Notes: generated by a model not told the origin, from the sequence alone. A stretch of 64,000 nt of DNA from Ceratobasidium sp. AG-K (GCA_037039685.1 JAWNGF010000016.1:620001-684000); one strand, 5' to 3'; counted from the first letter of the stretch, positions 12,068 to 24,653 are shown. Translations and numbers: made by a program.

Positions 12068-12378
12068 TTGCAAAGCAAGGTTTATTCCAACAGAAAATAG
12101 TCTAAAGTTATCAAAGTGCCCTCAAAGGTTTTGTGGCAACTTGGGCAACCATTGGCTTTTTTGTTCCCACATGCTCAGACACCACATCAATTTTTTGAAC
12201 CTCATCTTTTTGGCAATCAATATCTACTCAACATCAAGTTCATCCAAGGAATAGTACTATGAAGGCAAATCCATGGCTTTGCAAGAAGCAAGAAGGAATT
12301 CAGCTTGAATGGCCCAGCCACAGGAAGGATGGACAGATCTCTTAAGACCAATGGAAACAAACTACAAGACCTAATCCA

Positions 12379-14330
12379 GTGGCAGCTCCAGCCATGGGAT
12401 CAATAAACCTTGCAGAACTCACAATGGCAGATTTGGAAGGATCAGGAGCAGGTCAAATAGAGGACAAAACACTGGAACAAGTGGTGGGCATCTTGGTGGC
12501 CCAACAAACTGTTACAACATTGGAGGAAAATGTGCAAACATTGCAAGCAGGACTATATGGCCTCCAGGAAACTGGAGCAACAAAGAGCAATCTTTGAGCA
12601 CAAGCAGAGACAATGGATCACTGTTGTAAGCTTCTTCTTGATGGCTGTGAGACAAGCCGCAATGGAGAGTGGACAGCACTAAGACCTAAGAGACCTCTTG
12701 AATTGCACCACACTTAAGTGGCTGTAGACTCTTAAGGGTAGGGGTGGTTCAAAGTGTCACTCAAAGGGGATGTTTGACAAGACAAAACAAGCTGGGGTTA
12801 CCAGGCTTGTTGGTCCTCTCTATATATATACACAAAGTGGCCAAGTCATACAATGCACAGCCACATGAGTCATAACAGTCTACCAATCAGGAGTGTCCAT
12901 GTGAGTCATGCTGTATGAACAGACATGACTCGTACAAAAGCACAGCCGCATTACACAGTGTAACAGAAGGAACCACAAGAAGGTGGCAATGCCGCAAATG
13001 GAAACCAAAACACAGCACAAGGCAAAGTACAGGCGGGCAAGGCAACAGGCGAGTCCGATGGAGGGAGCTGGCTCACAACAATCACATCCTAAATGTCATC
13101 AATGATGTAGCAGAACTGCTAGAACCATAGGAAGAGGATCACATTGGACAACAAAGCACAATTTGTGGAGAATCCACAACCCTTACAGCACCAAAAACAC
13201 CAGCAGCTCCTCCAGAAACCCAAAAGAAAACCAAACCTTCCCCTTTGACAGTTACCAGTACCCAGACTCTGACAGGGAAAGGGTCAGGACAGAAGAAGAT
13301 GGGTGAGGAGGATCAGCAAAAACCAATAGGCAACAAAAGGGGACTTCTTCAAAGAAGGGAGAGAAGAAGGAAGAGAAGAAGGAACCTAACACAAATTGCA
13401 GCAAGAATTTCATTATCTATGCAGATATTGGAGATGACATCACAGAAAGCAAGGATCATGCTAGAATTGACAAGAAACCAGAAGCATACAATGGAGAGAG
13501 AGGGACTGAAGCTGATTGTTTCATCACACAGATGGCAACATACTTCAACATTCACAAGAAGGTCTTCAATAACAATCAAAAGCATATCACTACCTTTCTT
13601 AGCAATATGGCACATGAAGCAGCCAAGGCATGGGTGTTCAACCAGCTTGAGCAGATTTACACCTGCAATACAAATGCAATCTATTCTTGGTCAAACATGA
13701 AAGAAGATATCCTTCTCAATTTCAGCAATTCAATGGCAAAGGAACAGGCATCCAGGAAACTCATTACAATCCAGATGAAAGGACACATTGACACTGCCCT
13801 TCCATCCTGCATCACTGAATTCAGAAGCCATGAAGCTCTTATCAATATTGGACACAGAGCATACAAGGAAGTTTCAAGCAAGGGCTAGCCCAAGAACTAC
13901 TGGCAGAACTCAACTCCCTTTCCCTAATGAGCAACAAAATTGTCAACCTCAGCTTGGAAGGACTTGTAACATCAACCATCAAGATGGACCAAGTCCTGAA
14001 AGCAAGACAAGGGTACAAATGCACCAACATCAGGGGATATGGGGGTCAGGGAAACAGTCAAGCTGGTCAGAACAGCAAGGGGACAAACCATCAAAGTGAA
14101 ATAACTCAGGGCAAAATAACCAAACTAGTTCCTGACAAAACAAAGAACTGTTGTCATCAAGAAGGAGCATGCATCATGTGTGGATCAAAGGACCATATTG
14201 TATGACAAGGCAAGAATGGGTGGAAGGAACAAGATTCACCTTCAAATAAAGGAAAGGAGAAGGCCAAGGCAGGAGATCTAGAAGACACAAGCAACAGCAA
14301 AAAGAAGTTGGGAAAAGCCTAGGGTGCTCT
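12379..14330 (+). pseudogene. G2 gag, interrupted by a solo LTR
   Basis: Gag starts near 12379 ('MAAPAMGSINLAELTMADLE'), with an N-terminal helical region ('LEENVQTLQAGLYGLQETG'). It is interrupted at 12622-13080 by a solo LTR and resumes at 13086 with 'ILNVINDVAELLEP'. The capsid-like part spans about 13440-13900 ('YFNIHKKVFNNNQKHITTFLSNMAHEAAKAW'-like region, 'MKGHIDTALPS'). The nucleocapsid begins at about 14160 with 'CIMCGSKDH', but the final Cys of C-x2-C-x4-H-x4-C is lost behind a stop. Multiple frameshifts break it. It is the closest relative of the G3 gag at 15301-16860. Confidence 0.75.
12622..13080 (-). repeat. Solo LTR in G2 gag, TSD ATCAC
   Basis: 459 bp bounded on the plus strand by TGTTGTAAGC and GCTCACAACA, in minus orientation. 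It is flanked by a perfect 5-bp duplication, ATCAC at 12617-12621 and 13081-13085. The gag codons on both sides continue each other when it is taken out, judged against the intact G3 gag at about 15615. The inner part (AAACAAGCTGGGGTTACC) resembles the family-2 LTRs. Gene-free; it arose by insertion and then LTR-LTR recombination. Confidence 0.9.
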
Positions 14331-14499
14331 GCCTCCATGTCAGATGCTACCCAGATACCCTTGATCTTGAGGAAACAAATGTACTATAGAGTAACCAATG
14401 AATCACCACTTGTCTCAACTCAGATCAAGGGAATCATGGATCCCACTCACACACTTATTCACTCCAGATCAACAAAAATCTTTATCAATATCACCTTCT

Positions 14500-14976
14500 T
14501 GTTGTGACACAGGGCCCCTCCAATGGACTTGGACCCCTGTTTGCTTGCCTCAGGCCTCCTTTGTTATGTTTGCCTTTGTGCATGCATTCCTTTGTCTCTT
14601 GATTTCTTTGTTCATGCACAGCCTTAGGCTGCTTCCTTTTGCTTTTGCCTAACAACTTCCTTTCTAGGCAAGTCATGTTCCTTTATAGGACATCACTCAT
14701 AGGGCTCTTTGATTGGCTGTCTTGTGTGACTCATGCTTTTCTCTGAATATATAATGAGGCAACAACAAGGATGGTATCCCCATCTTGTTTTGCCTTGTCT
14801 TTTTCCCCAACAAACAGCCCCTCACTGGGTTTCCCTCAGGGTTACCTTGGATCCTCAGGCCTCAGCGCTGTTCACAGCCTACAGTTCATGGCTCTTTGGG
14901 TGCCAAGTCTCACTGAGTCTTGACTTGTGCACAACACAGCGACAGTCAGCAACCATTCTAGTGTTGGGTTGCAACA
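14500..14976 (+). repeat. 5' LTR of G3
   Basis: 477 bp, TGTTGTGACAC to GGGTTGCAACA, with the 5-bp inverted ends TGTTG/CAACA. A TATA-like box (AATATATAATGAGG, about 14746) is followed about 33 bp later by CATCTTGTTTTGCC, the probable transcript start, which is complementary to the primer-binding site inside the element. Confidence 0.92.
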
Positions 14977-14978
14977 TT

Positions 14979-14990
14979 GCAAATCAAGAT
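14979..14990 (+). promoter_or_regulatory. Primer-binding site of G3 (self-priming type)
   Basis: GCAAATCAAGAT begins 2 bp after the 5' LTR. Its reverse complement matches 11 of 12 bases of ATCTTGTTTTGC at 14782-14793 in the LTR. It does not start with TGG, as a tRNA-primed site would. Inferred role: the 5' end of the transcript folds back to prime minus-strand synthesis. Confidence 0.65.
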
Positions 14991-15300
14991 TATTCCACAA
15001 GGAAAGAGTCAATAGTTGTCATAGTACCCTCAAAGGCCTTGTGGCCACTTGGGCGACCACTAGTTTTTGTGTTCCCACACACTCAGACACCACACCAGAT
15101 TGTTGAACCTTATTTTTTTGGCAATAAATGTCTACTCAACATCAGGTTCATTTGAAGAATAGTACTACAAAGGTGAATCCATGGCTTTGCAAGAATTAAG
15201 AAGGAATCCACCCCAAATGGCTTAGCCCAAAGATGGATGGACTGATCCCTTAAGACAAAGGGAACAAACTACAAGACCCAATCCAACAGCAACTCCAGCC

Positions 15301-16860
15301 ATGGGATCAATATATCTTCCTGAACTCACAATGGTGGATTAGGAAGGATCAGGACCAGAACAAATAGAAAACAGGACACTGGAACAGGTTGTAGGTGTCA
15401 CAGTAACCCAGGAAACCATCACAACACTGGATCAAATGCAAGAAGTCTTCAACAATACAATGGCCCAATTAGTACCCAAACTCAATGCATCTTTCCTCCA
15501 AATCTGATGAGATATGAGGGAAACAGGAGAAGATGTTTGAACCTTACAAACACAGGTGTGCCAACTTCAGGAAACAGGAGCAACAATGAGGGAAATTTGT
15601 GCACAAACTGAAAGGGTGGATCAAGTCCTAAATGTCTTCAATGGTATTGCAGAAATGCTAGAACCAAAGGAAGAACATGCTGGACAAAACATGCTTGGCA
15701 AAGAATCCACAACTCCTAGGACGTCAAGGATTGCAGAACCTCCCCCAGAAACCCCAAGAAACACAACAGCCTTCCCCTTTGAAGGATACAAATACCCAGA
15801 GTCTGAAGAAGAAAGTGTCAGGACAGGAGAAGCAGGGTCTGGGGGATCTACAAAAACTATGAAGTGAAAGAGACAAGCCCCAGCAAAGGAGGAAGAGGAG
15901 GAAAAGAAGCCCAACACAAGTTGCAGCAAATAGTTCAGCATCTCTGCGGACATAGCAGATGATATCACAGAAAGCAAGGACTGATTGAAAATTTTCAAAA
16001 AGCCGGAAGCATACAATGGAAAGAGAGGGACAGAAGCTGATTGTTTCATCCCATTGATGGAAACATACTTCAACATCCATGGGAAGGTCTTCAATAACAA
16101 CCAAAAGAAGATTACTACCTTCCTCAGCAACACGGAGCATGAAGAAGCAAAAGCATGGGCATTCAATCACCTTGAAAGAATCAACAAAAACCCCACCTAT
16201 GCCAGCAATACAGATGCAATCTACTCTTAGTCAAATATGAAAGAAGACTTTATTCTTAACTTCAGCAACCCAATGGCAGAGGAACAGGCCTCCAGGAAGC
16301 TCATGACAATCCAGATGAAAGAACCTATTGACACTGCCCACCCCTCCTACACTGTGCAGTTCAGAACCCATAAAGCCCTTACCAATATTCCAGATGCAGC
16401 GTACAAGGATGCCTGCAAACAAGGGCTAGCCCCAGAATTACTAGTGGAACTAGACACCCTGTCCCTGATGAGTAACAACATGGGAAACCTTAACTTTGAA
16501 GGACTTGTAACAGCAACTATCAACATGGATCAAATCCTGAAAGCAAAATGAGGGTACAAATCCACATACATCAGAGGATATGGGGGTCAAGGAAGGAACC
16601 AAGCTGGACAAAGCAATGAAGGGCAAAATAGTCAAAGCAGAAAAACTCAAGGCAAAAAAACGAAATTAGTCCTTGAAGAAACCAAGAAGCATTGTCATCA
16701 GGAGGGAGCATGCATTAAGTGTGGATCAAAAGACAACTCTGTACAACAATGCAAGAATGGATGGAAGGACCAAGACATTCCATCTTCCAAAAGGAAGGAG
16801 AAGGCCAAGGCAGGAGACCTGGAAGAAACTAGCAACAGTAAAAAGGAGTTGGGAAAAGCC
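15301..16860 (+). pseudogene. G3 gag, broken
   Basis: Starts at 15301 ('MGSIYLPELTMVD') with helical N-terminal repeats ('LQETGATMREI', 'VLNVFNGIAEMLEP'). A Pro/Lys-rich linker follows, then the capsid core at about 15985-16550 ('KKPEAYNGKRGTEADCF', 'YFNIHGKVFNNNQKK', 'DAAYKDACKQGLAPELL'). The nucleocapsid at 16680-16770 reads C-x2-C-x4-N-x4-C: 'CIKCGSKDNSVQQC' has the His of the zinc knuckle replaced by Asn. Several stops (for example near 15350 and 15530) split the frame. It would form the particle shell and bind the RNA. Confidence 0.8.
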
Positions 16861-16959
16861 TAGGGTGCTCTGTCTCCATGTCAGATGCTACCCAAATACC
16901 CTTGATCTCAAGGACATGAATGTACTATAGAGCAACAAATGGATAACCACTTGTCTCAA

Positions 16960-19860
16960 CTCAGATCAAGGGAATCATAGATTCCACTCCCACACTCATG
17001 GATTCCAGATCAACAAAGAACTTTATTGATATCACCTTCTGCCAAAAAAACTCAATTCCCCTTATCAAATTACCTAAAGCAAGAGAGGTCATAGGAATCA
17101 ACAGAAAAAAACTACCATCAGTTGTCCCATATGAGGTCCATCTCACCTTTGAAGCCTTGGGAAAAATCTTCATACAACAATGCTATGCCATGCCAACTGG
17201 AGAATCCCCTCTAATTCTTGGGTTGACATGGTTGTCAGAAGCCAACCCTGAAATAAACTGGAAAACAAAGAAAATTACTTGGTGGAAAGAACCCATCATG
17301 GCAAAAGCAGTGCATCTTACAGAAATACCAGAAGAATCCCAAGATTTCAAGAAGGTCTTCAGTGAGGAACTTTTTAGGGAATTACCCCCACACAGGGAAT
17401 GGGATTGCAAAATCAATTTCAGGCCAGATGCAGAACTACCTAAACCAGCACAAAGTTATCTGCTCTCTCCAATGGAAACATGAGTCCTAAGGATGCACAT
17501 AGAAGAGGAGTTAGTGGCAGGCAAGATTGTAACAAGCAAATCACCCTTTGCTTCACCAGCATTCTTGGTTAAGAAGCACCAAGATGAAAATGCAGAACCT
17601 ATGAGACCAGAGGAACTTTTGCAATTGGTAGTTGACCTCAGAGGAGTCAAGAAAGTCACTATACCTGATCAATTCCCTCTACCACTACAGGAGGACCTTC
17701 TAGAAAAATTACAGGAAGCAAAAAACCTTTTGAAATTGGACTCACAATGAGGATTCAATAACATTTGCATCAAGGAAAGCAACTGATGGAAAACAGTGTT
17801 CAGAAGCAAAGAAGGACACTATGATTACAGGATCATACCATTTGGACTCATGAACGCTCCAGCAATCTGCCAGCAAATGGTGGACAAAATCTTCCATGAC
17901 ATAAAGGATATTTCTGTTGTGATCTACATTGATGACATCCTCATTTTCTCAAAAGATAGGGAGCAACATGTAAAGGATGTCAGGGAGGTACTAAGGCGAC
18001 TAGAAGAAAACAACCTCTTCCTGAAAATCACTAAATGCAAATTCTTTATTGCCACAGTTACCTTTGTTGGCATTGTCATCACACCTGAAGGTATTTCCAT
18101 GGAAAAGGACAAAATCAAGGCAATGTTGGAATGGCATATTCCAAAAACAGTCAAGCAGGTGCAAGCCTTCTTAGGCTTTGCAAACTTCTACTGACAATTC
18201 ATGCAAAACTTCAGCAACATTGTTAAACCATTGAGTAAACTCACAAGGGAAGATCAGAAGTGGGAATGGGGTGTAGAACAGTGACAAGCCTTTGATGAAC
18301 TCAGATCAGTGGGAACCAAGGATCCAGTATTGGCACATCCCAACCCTATCAAACCCTATTTTCAGAAACACATGCATCAGCAGCAGCAATGGGGATGATT
18401 CTTTCACAACAACAAGACAACGGTTATCTACACCCAATTGGATTCCTGTCTCAAAGCTTCACAGTACTGCAAATGAACTATGATACATAGGACAAGGAGC
18501 TCTTGGCCATCAACACAGCCCTGAAGCATTGGAGGTTACATCTTGAAGGGACTATAGAACCAGTTATAGTTCACTCAGATCATAGGACCTTGACTTATTG
18601 GCACACAGCTGGAACTTTCAACCAACAACACAACTGATGGTATCAAGAGCTTGCTTCCTTTAACTTTGAGATATACAACTGGCCAGGGAAACTTTCTAAC
18701 AAGCCAGACCTCTTGTCTAGTCAATCAGAACATCAAGACATCCCCAATGCAGTATAGATTATGACACACCAGGAAAGGTTTAAGGGATTTGCAGTGGAAC
18801 TAGGAAGGGACATTGTTGCACAAATCACAGAAGCCCAGGAAGAGGACAAATTGCTTGCACACTGATCCTAGCTGTCCAGGATTGAGAAACTCTTCCTCCC
18901 AGCATCAAGAAGCAGTTTAAGGATTAAGAAATGATGGAAGGACTCCCATTGTAAAAGGGTGCAATCTATGTGCCAGAAGACAAGGATCTATGGCTGGAAT
19001 TATTATGGCAACACCCTGATGCACCAACTGCAGGTCATCAGGGACAGGCAAGAACTCTGGAACTTCTCTCAAGACAATACCACTGGCCAGGAATGAAACC
19101 AACTGTGAACAGATATGTGGACTCCTGCAAAACATGCCAACAAAGCAAAGGACATATATATTTGGTACCAGCAAGACCACTACCCATAGCAACCCATCCC
19201 TGGGAAGACATCAGCTATGACTTCATTGTCAAGCTACCCAAATCAGCTGGATGGGACTGTATCTTAGTAGTGGTGGACTGACACAGCAAAATGGCACATT
19301 TCATCCCTTGCAAAGAAGCAACAATGGCAGAAGGAGTTGCAGATCTCTTCATATCAAATGTTTGGAAGCTTCATGGTTTACCCAAGCAAACAATCTCCAA
19401 CAGAGGAACCACCTTCAACAGCCACTTCCTATGTTCCCTCTATGAACAACTTGGAATCAACCCTTCCTTCAGTACAGCAATCCACCCTCAAACTGATGGG
19501 CAATCAGAACAAGTTAACCAGTGGCTTGAGGGATTCCTGAGGGCTTTCGTCAACTACAGGCATGATAATTGGACAGAATGGTTACTTATTGCAGAATTTT
19601 GTTACAACAATCATGTCAACACAAATACCAGCAAGACCCCCTTTCAAATAAACTATGGATTCCACCCTAGATGGAATGTAGTGGAGGCCAATATTCAGAA
19701 CCCTTCTGCTAGAAACTGACAAGATCAGATGGAAGAAACAAGAAGAGAGGCAGTAGCATCAATGTAATTCCACAAAGAACAGGCAAAGGAACCAAGGGAA
19801 AGATATGAGCCAGGCAACCTTGTTTGGGTTCTGGGAACAAACTTCAAAACAAAGCACCCA
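16960..19860 (+). pseudogene. G3 pol: protease, RT, RNase H, integrase core, with stops
   Basis: Protease near 16990 reads 'LMDSRSTKNFID', where the D-S-G-S motif has Gly changed to Arg. The RT covers about 17490-18200, with 'SPAFLVKKH', 'LRGVKKVTIPDQFPLPL' and an intact catalytic Y-I-D-D near 17930. RNase H follows to about 18600 but is badly broken. The integrase zinc region is near 19030-19150 ('AGHQGQARTLELLSRQYHW', 'CKTC'). In the core, the first Asp is present ('DISYDFIVKLPKS'), the second is Asn ('SNRGTTF') and the Glu is present ('DGQSEQVNQW'). Stops occur at about 17750, 18195, 18285 and 19280, among others. Clearly inactive as sequenced. Confidence 0.88.
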
Positions 19861-20322
19861 ATGAAGAAACTTGATGACAAGAAACTAGGTCCTTTCAATG
19901 TCACAAGAGTGATTTCTTCTCATGTATACAAGATTGAAGTTCCCAAGTCCATCAAGAAACATAATGTTTTCCATATTAATCAGCTATGGAAATACAAGGA
20001 GGACAGGGAATTCAAAAGGAACCAGATACAACCACCTCCCATAGAAACAGAAGAAGATGAGGAATTCTATGAAGTGGAGAAGATTATGGACTGGAAGGAA
20101 ATGAAAGAAGGGCTCAAATATGTAATGAAATGGAAAGGATATCCACCCAGCAAAGATACTGAAGAAAGGGTAGAGAATATTGCAGAACTGCTACCAATCA
20201 TGAGAAAGTTGCTCAAGGAAAACCCTTTGGCACCTGTACCCCCAAATTTCAAACAGCAACCAGTTAAAAGGACCAGGGGGAGAGAAGCAAATCTCAACCA
20301 AAACAGCTCTTACCAACCTTAA
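19861..20322 (+). pseudogene. G3 integrase C-terminus with GPF module and chromodomain
   Basis: A 153-codon stretch open to its stop. The GPY/F-type module is at the start ('DDKKLGPFNVTRVISSHVYK', 'HNVFHINQLWKY'). A chromodomain follows at about residues 62-110 ('EEFYEVEKIMDWKEM', 'YVMKWKGYPPSKD'), with the aromatic and acidic residues expected. A basic tail ends at 20322. In chromoviruses this domain directs integration toward chromatin with methylated histone H3; that targeting is family knowledge, not visible here. It is cut off from the catalytic core by upstream stops. Confidence 0.85.
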
Positions 20323-20376
20323 ATTGCTCTAAAAAACTCTCAAACCAGCCTACCACTCTAAAAAACCACTCCAAAC

Positions 20377-21114
20377 ATGCCTGCTGCTTGCCATTCAGTC
20401 ACCATCATCAACCTCCCTTGGGCCACAGGCATGGCCTGCATAATTGCCAAGTGCTTTGACTTGGGTGTGGTCTTATACCATGTCCCTCAACAAATGTGGT
20501 GTGCTGGGCAGTGCCAATCTTACAAAGGGAGCAACATGCTCCATCTGGCAGTAGCAAGGGAGTTCAAGTGGGATGGACACAAGCCACCCAGAAAACATCA
20601 ACTCAGGGAACACCCAAGTGTCCTGATAGCAAGGGGATGTGCAGCCTTCTTTGCCCCAGGATGCAATCTTGGCTGGCATCAAGAACAGAACAAGCAAGGA
20701 GTGGGGGGACCACCACATTGACAACCCCCATGTATGGCAGTTCAAGTGGATTTGGGAGGAGAAAGATGGAAGGGCATGCCTGTGCAACAAGTGGGAGTGG
20801 GATGCAGCATGGGACCAAGACCTGAAGGATTGGATGGAGGACAGGGATCAATGGGCCAAGGAGATCCAGTACAATCTGCAGTGGTGGGACAACAGTCTTA
20901 ACCTGGACCAATGAACGGAAAGGGAAGGGTTGCCAACAGAATGACTGGTGGAAGAAGAGAGGGTTTGGGTCAAGGACCAACCTGCTTGGGAAGTAGGGTG
21001 CAAGGAGGGGCCCCTGGAATTGAAGGAGGAAGTAGGGGACTCAATGGAGAACCCCATAATCTTGGAAGAGGAGGAGGAGGCAATTTGGTCCCAGGGGGAC
21101 AAGAAGGCAATTGA
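20377..21114 (+). pseudogene. G3 third ORF after the chromodomain, Trp-rich, unknown
   Basis: Between chromodomain and 3' LTR lies about 0.75 kb of coding-like sequence in two overlapping frames. The first begins 'MPAACHSVTIINLPWATG' and runs 114 codons. The second (20639-20914) is very rich in Trp ('VWQFKWIWEEK', 'DLKDWMEDRDQW'), followed by a Gly-rich part. The start of this ORF is also present in G2 (about 47885) before the Tc1 truncation, so it is a family feature. G4 has a Trp-rich ORF in the same place. I do not recognise the protein; the position is that of env in some other elements, but I see no signal peptide or membrane anchor. Confidence 0.5.
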
Positions 21115-21186
21115 AAAATGGTGGGCAACTGTTCACTGCAGTAGTTGCCATTCAGGTCCCCTAAATGAGCTCCTAAGGGGGGGTAA

Positions 21187-21685
21187 TGTTGTGACCTGGG
21201 GCCCCTCCAATGGACTCAGCCCCCTGTTTGCTTGCCTTGTGTCTCCTGTGTTATGTTTTCCTTTGTGTGCACATTCCTTTGTCTCCTGCATTCTTTGTTT
21301 GTGCACAGCCTTAGCCTGCTTCCTTTTTTTTTTGTCTTATAGCTTCCTTTGTGGCAAGTCATGTTCCTTAATAGGACATGACTCATAGAGCTCTCTGATT
21401 GGCTGTCTTGTATGACTTGTTTCTTGGCATGAGTATGACTCATGCTTTTCTCTGAATATATAATGAGGCAACAACAAGGATGGTATCCCCATCTTATTTT
21501 GCCTTGTCTTTTTCCCCAACAAACAGCCCCTCACTGGGTTTCCCTCAGGGTTACCTTGGATCCTCAGGCCTCAGCGCTGTTCACAGCCTACAGTTCACAG
21601 CTCTTTGGGTGCCAAGTCTCAATGAGTCTTGAATTGTGCACAACACAGCTACAGTCAGCAACCATCATAGTGTTGGGTTGCAACA
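21187..21685 (+). repeat. 3' LTR of G3
   Basis: 499 bp, TGTTGTGACCT to GGGTTGCAACA, partner of 14500-14976. It is preceded by the polypurine tract at about 21176-21183. G2 protease coding resumes right after the CTTCT duplication. Confidence 0.93.
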
Positions 21686-21690
21686 CTTCT

Positions 21691-24260
21691 GCTGAAGACA
21701 TTCTATCCAGTTATCAAATTACCCCAGGCCAGGGATGTCATAGGAATCAATGGAAAGAAGTTACATTCTACTGTACACTACAAGGTCCATCTGACCTTCA
21801 ACGCCCTGGGAAGAAGCTTCACACAATGATGCTATGCCATGCCAACCAGAGAATCAGCCTTGATTCTAGGAATGATATGGTTATCAGAAGCCAACCCTGA
21901 AATACACTGGGAAACAAGGGCAATCACCTAGCAGGAGGAACCCACTATAGCTAAAGCAGTGCATGTAGCAGAGATACCAGAAGAATTTCGAGATTTTAAG
22001 AGAGTCTTCAGTGAAGAACTGTTCAAGGAACTCCCACCACATAGGGAATGGGATGGCAAAATCAACTTCAAATCAGGAGCAGAACTACCTAAAGCAGCAC
22101 AAACTTGCCCTCTTTCACCAATGGAAACCTGTGTATTACAAAAGCACATAGAAGAAGAATTGGCAGCAGGCAAAATACTACCAAGCAAATCACCTATTGC
22201 TTCTCCTGCTTTCTTGGTCAAGAAGCATCAAGATGAGAACATGGTGCCAATGACGCCAGAGGAACTTTTACACCTAATGGTCGATCTCCAAGGAGTCAAC
22301 AAGGTCACAATACCCAACCAATTCCTCCTTCCCTTACAAGAGCATCATCTGGGAAAGCTGAAAGAGGCCAAGATCTTCTCAAAGCAAGACTTATGCCAAG
22401 GATTCAATAACATCTGCACCAAAACAAGCAATCAATGGAAAACAGTGTTCAGAATCAAAGAAGGACATCACAAATACAGGGTCATGCCTTTTGGACTTAT
22501 GAACACACCAGCAATCTTCCAACAAATGATGGACAAAATTTTTGATGACATGAAGGACATCTGTGTTGTGATCTACATTGACAATATCCTCACATTCTCA
22601 AAGGACCAAGGACAGCATGTGAAAGATGTTGGGGAAGTCCTAAGACAATTGGAAGAAAATAACCTACTCCTCAAGGTCACCAAATGCAGATTCTTTGTCA
22701 CAACAATTACCTTTGTTGACATTGTCATTACACTCAAATGAATCTCCATGGAACAGGAGAAAATCAAGGCAATTCTAGAATGGCATGTTCCAAAGACAGT
22801 CCAATCAAGTACAAGCTTTCCTGGGCTTTGCAGATTTCTATCAACGCTTTGTGCTGAACTTCAGCAAAATTGTCAAACCTTTGACCAAACTCACAAGGAA
22901 GGAACAGAAGGGGGAATGGGAAACCAAACTGCAACAGGCCTTTGACAAACTCAAGGTAGCAGTAACCAAGCATCCAGTACTGGCTCACCCAAATCCAGCC
23001 AAACCATACTTCCTAGAAACAGACACTTCAGGCGTTGCAATGGGCATGATTCTTTCAGAACAACAAGAAGATGGATACCTGCACCCCATTGGATTCCTAT
23101 CTCAGGGTTTGACTGCACCACAAATGAACTATGATACACATGACAAGGAACTCCTGGGAATCATTACAGCCCTAAAGCATTGGAGGCTGCATTTGGATGA
23201 ACAAGGGAACCTGTAATGGTCTATTTGGACCATAGAAACCTAAGTTACTGGCATCAAGAACTTGCATTGCTTAACTTTGAAATACACTACCAACGAGGGA
23301 AGCTATGTAGCAAGCCAGGCCTCTGGTCTAGATGCTCAGAAACAGAGGACATACTGGATGTGGAGCAAAACATTATACATCAGGAGAGGTTCAAAGGTTT
23401 TGCAGCAGAGTTAGGAAGAGATATCATGGCCAAAATTGCTGAAGCCTGGGAAGAAGACAAATCATTTGGCACACTTATCCTAGCTGTCCAGGTTCAAGAG
23501 AACCTTCCTCCTAGGGTCAAAAAGCAGCTCAAAGATTACTAAATGGTAGAAGGACTTCTATGGTACAAAGGAACAATCTATGTTCCAGAAGACAAGGATC
23601 TACTTCTGGAATCATTGTGGCAACCTCAGGATTCACCAACTGCAGGTCATCAAGGGCAAGCACAGACACTAGAACTTCCATCAAGGAGATACTACTGGCC
23701 AGGAATGAAGGAACAGTCAACAAATATATGGACTGCTGCAAAACATGCCAAAGAAGCAAGGGACACCTACATTCAGTACCAGCAAAACCACCACCCATAG
23801 GTACTCATCCTTGGGAAGACATCAGTTATGACTTCATTGTCAAACTACCCAAATCATTGGAATGGGACAGTATCTTGGTAGTGGTGGACCAACAAAGCAA
23901 AGTGGTGCAACTCATCCCTTGCAAAAGACCCAACAACAGCATATCTTTTCATATCAAATATCTAGAAGCTTCATGGCTTACCCAAGCAAACCATTTCAGA
24001 CCAGGCAATACCTTCAACAGTCATTTCTTGCATTCCTCATATGAGAAACTCAGCATCAATCCATCCTTCAGTACAGCCTTTCACCTGCAAACTGATGGAC
24101 AGTCTGAACAAGTAAAGCAATGGCTTGAGGGATTCCTGAGGGCACTCATCAACTACAAACAAGATAACTGGGCAGAATGACTACCAATTCTGGAATTCTG
24201 CCACAACAAACACATCAACAGAGTAACAGGAAAAACCCCCTTCAAAATCAATTACAGTTT
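21691..24260 (+). pseudogene. G2 pol (protease rest, RT, RNase H, integrase) between insertions
   Basis: The protease resumes after G3. The open run at 21959-22741 carries the protease-RT linker ('FSEELFKELPPHREW') and RT to the catalytic box, which reads Y-I-D-N where G3 has Y-I-D-D. RNase H spans about 22785-23216 ('KPYFLETDTSGVAMG', 'DTHDKELLGIITAL'). The integrase zinc region is near 23640-23770. The core keeps the first Asp ('SYDFIVKLPKS'), but the second catalytic segment is garbled ('HFRPGNTF'), and the Glu is present ('DGQSEQVKQW'). Stops and frameshifts occur at 22741, 23215, 23542 and 24180. The frame is cut at 24260 by a solo LTR. Confidence 0.85.
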
Positions 24261-24653
24261 TGTCCTGACTTGACAATTAGGTAGCTAAAGGATATAGTTG
24301 AGAAGCTCAATTGCAGATGTGCAACAGCTTAAGGAAGTGCAATGGTTTAGATAGATAAGTAGTAATTGGCAATTCCTATGGAAAGGAGGTCAAGCTGTGT
24401 TGTTTACCAGCTTGCCCTCCAAGTTTATATACATGAGTGTGCACTGCCCTGTATCAACAGGGACAATGTGGGAAATCCTTATCTATATCAAATACACAAT
24501 CCAATTTGATATGACTTGGCTTATCAGAAGCACCACAGATTGCCAAAGGAAAGACAAATACATCACATGACCTGGACAAGACAATTGTACAAAAAAAGGA
24601 AAGTGTATCAGAAAAAAGATATAAAATTGGAATAATGTTATGAGGTCAAAACA
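24261..24653 (-). repeat. Solo LTR (family 3) in G2 integrase, TSD AGTTT
   Basis: 393 bp. The plus strand reads TGTCCTGACTTGAC to GAGGTCAAAACA, the same family as the G5 LTRs at 32682 and 39116, minus orientation. Perfect target duplication AGTTT at 24256-24260 and 24654-24658. Integrase coding continues beyond it ('FHPKWNVAATDIQNPSARN', 24654-24750). Confidence 0.92.

Larger units (their letters stand above)
14500..21685 (+). mobile_element. Full-length Ty3/Gypsy chromovirus G3 nested in G2 protease, TSD CTTCT
   Basis: 7,186 bp with LTRs at 14500-14976 and 21187-21685 and a perfect 5-bp target duplication, CTTCT (14495-14499 and 21686-21690). The order is gag, protease, RT, RNase H, integrase, chromodomain, a further ORF, a polypurine tract (AAGGGGGGG before TAA) and the 3' LTR. 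It split the protease gene of G2, a member of its own family, exactly after the codons for 'INITF'. All its long frames carry stops, so it is not autonomous as sequenced. Confidence 0.95.
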
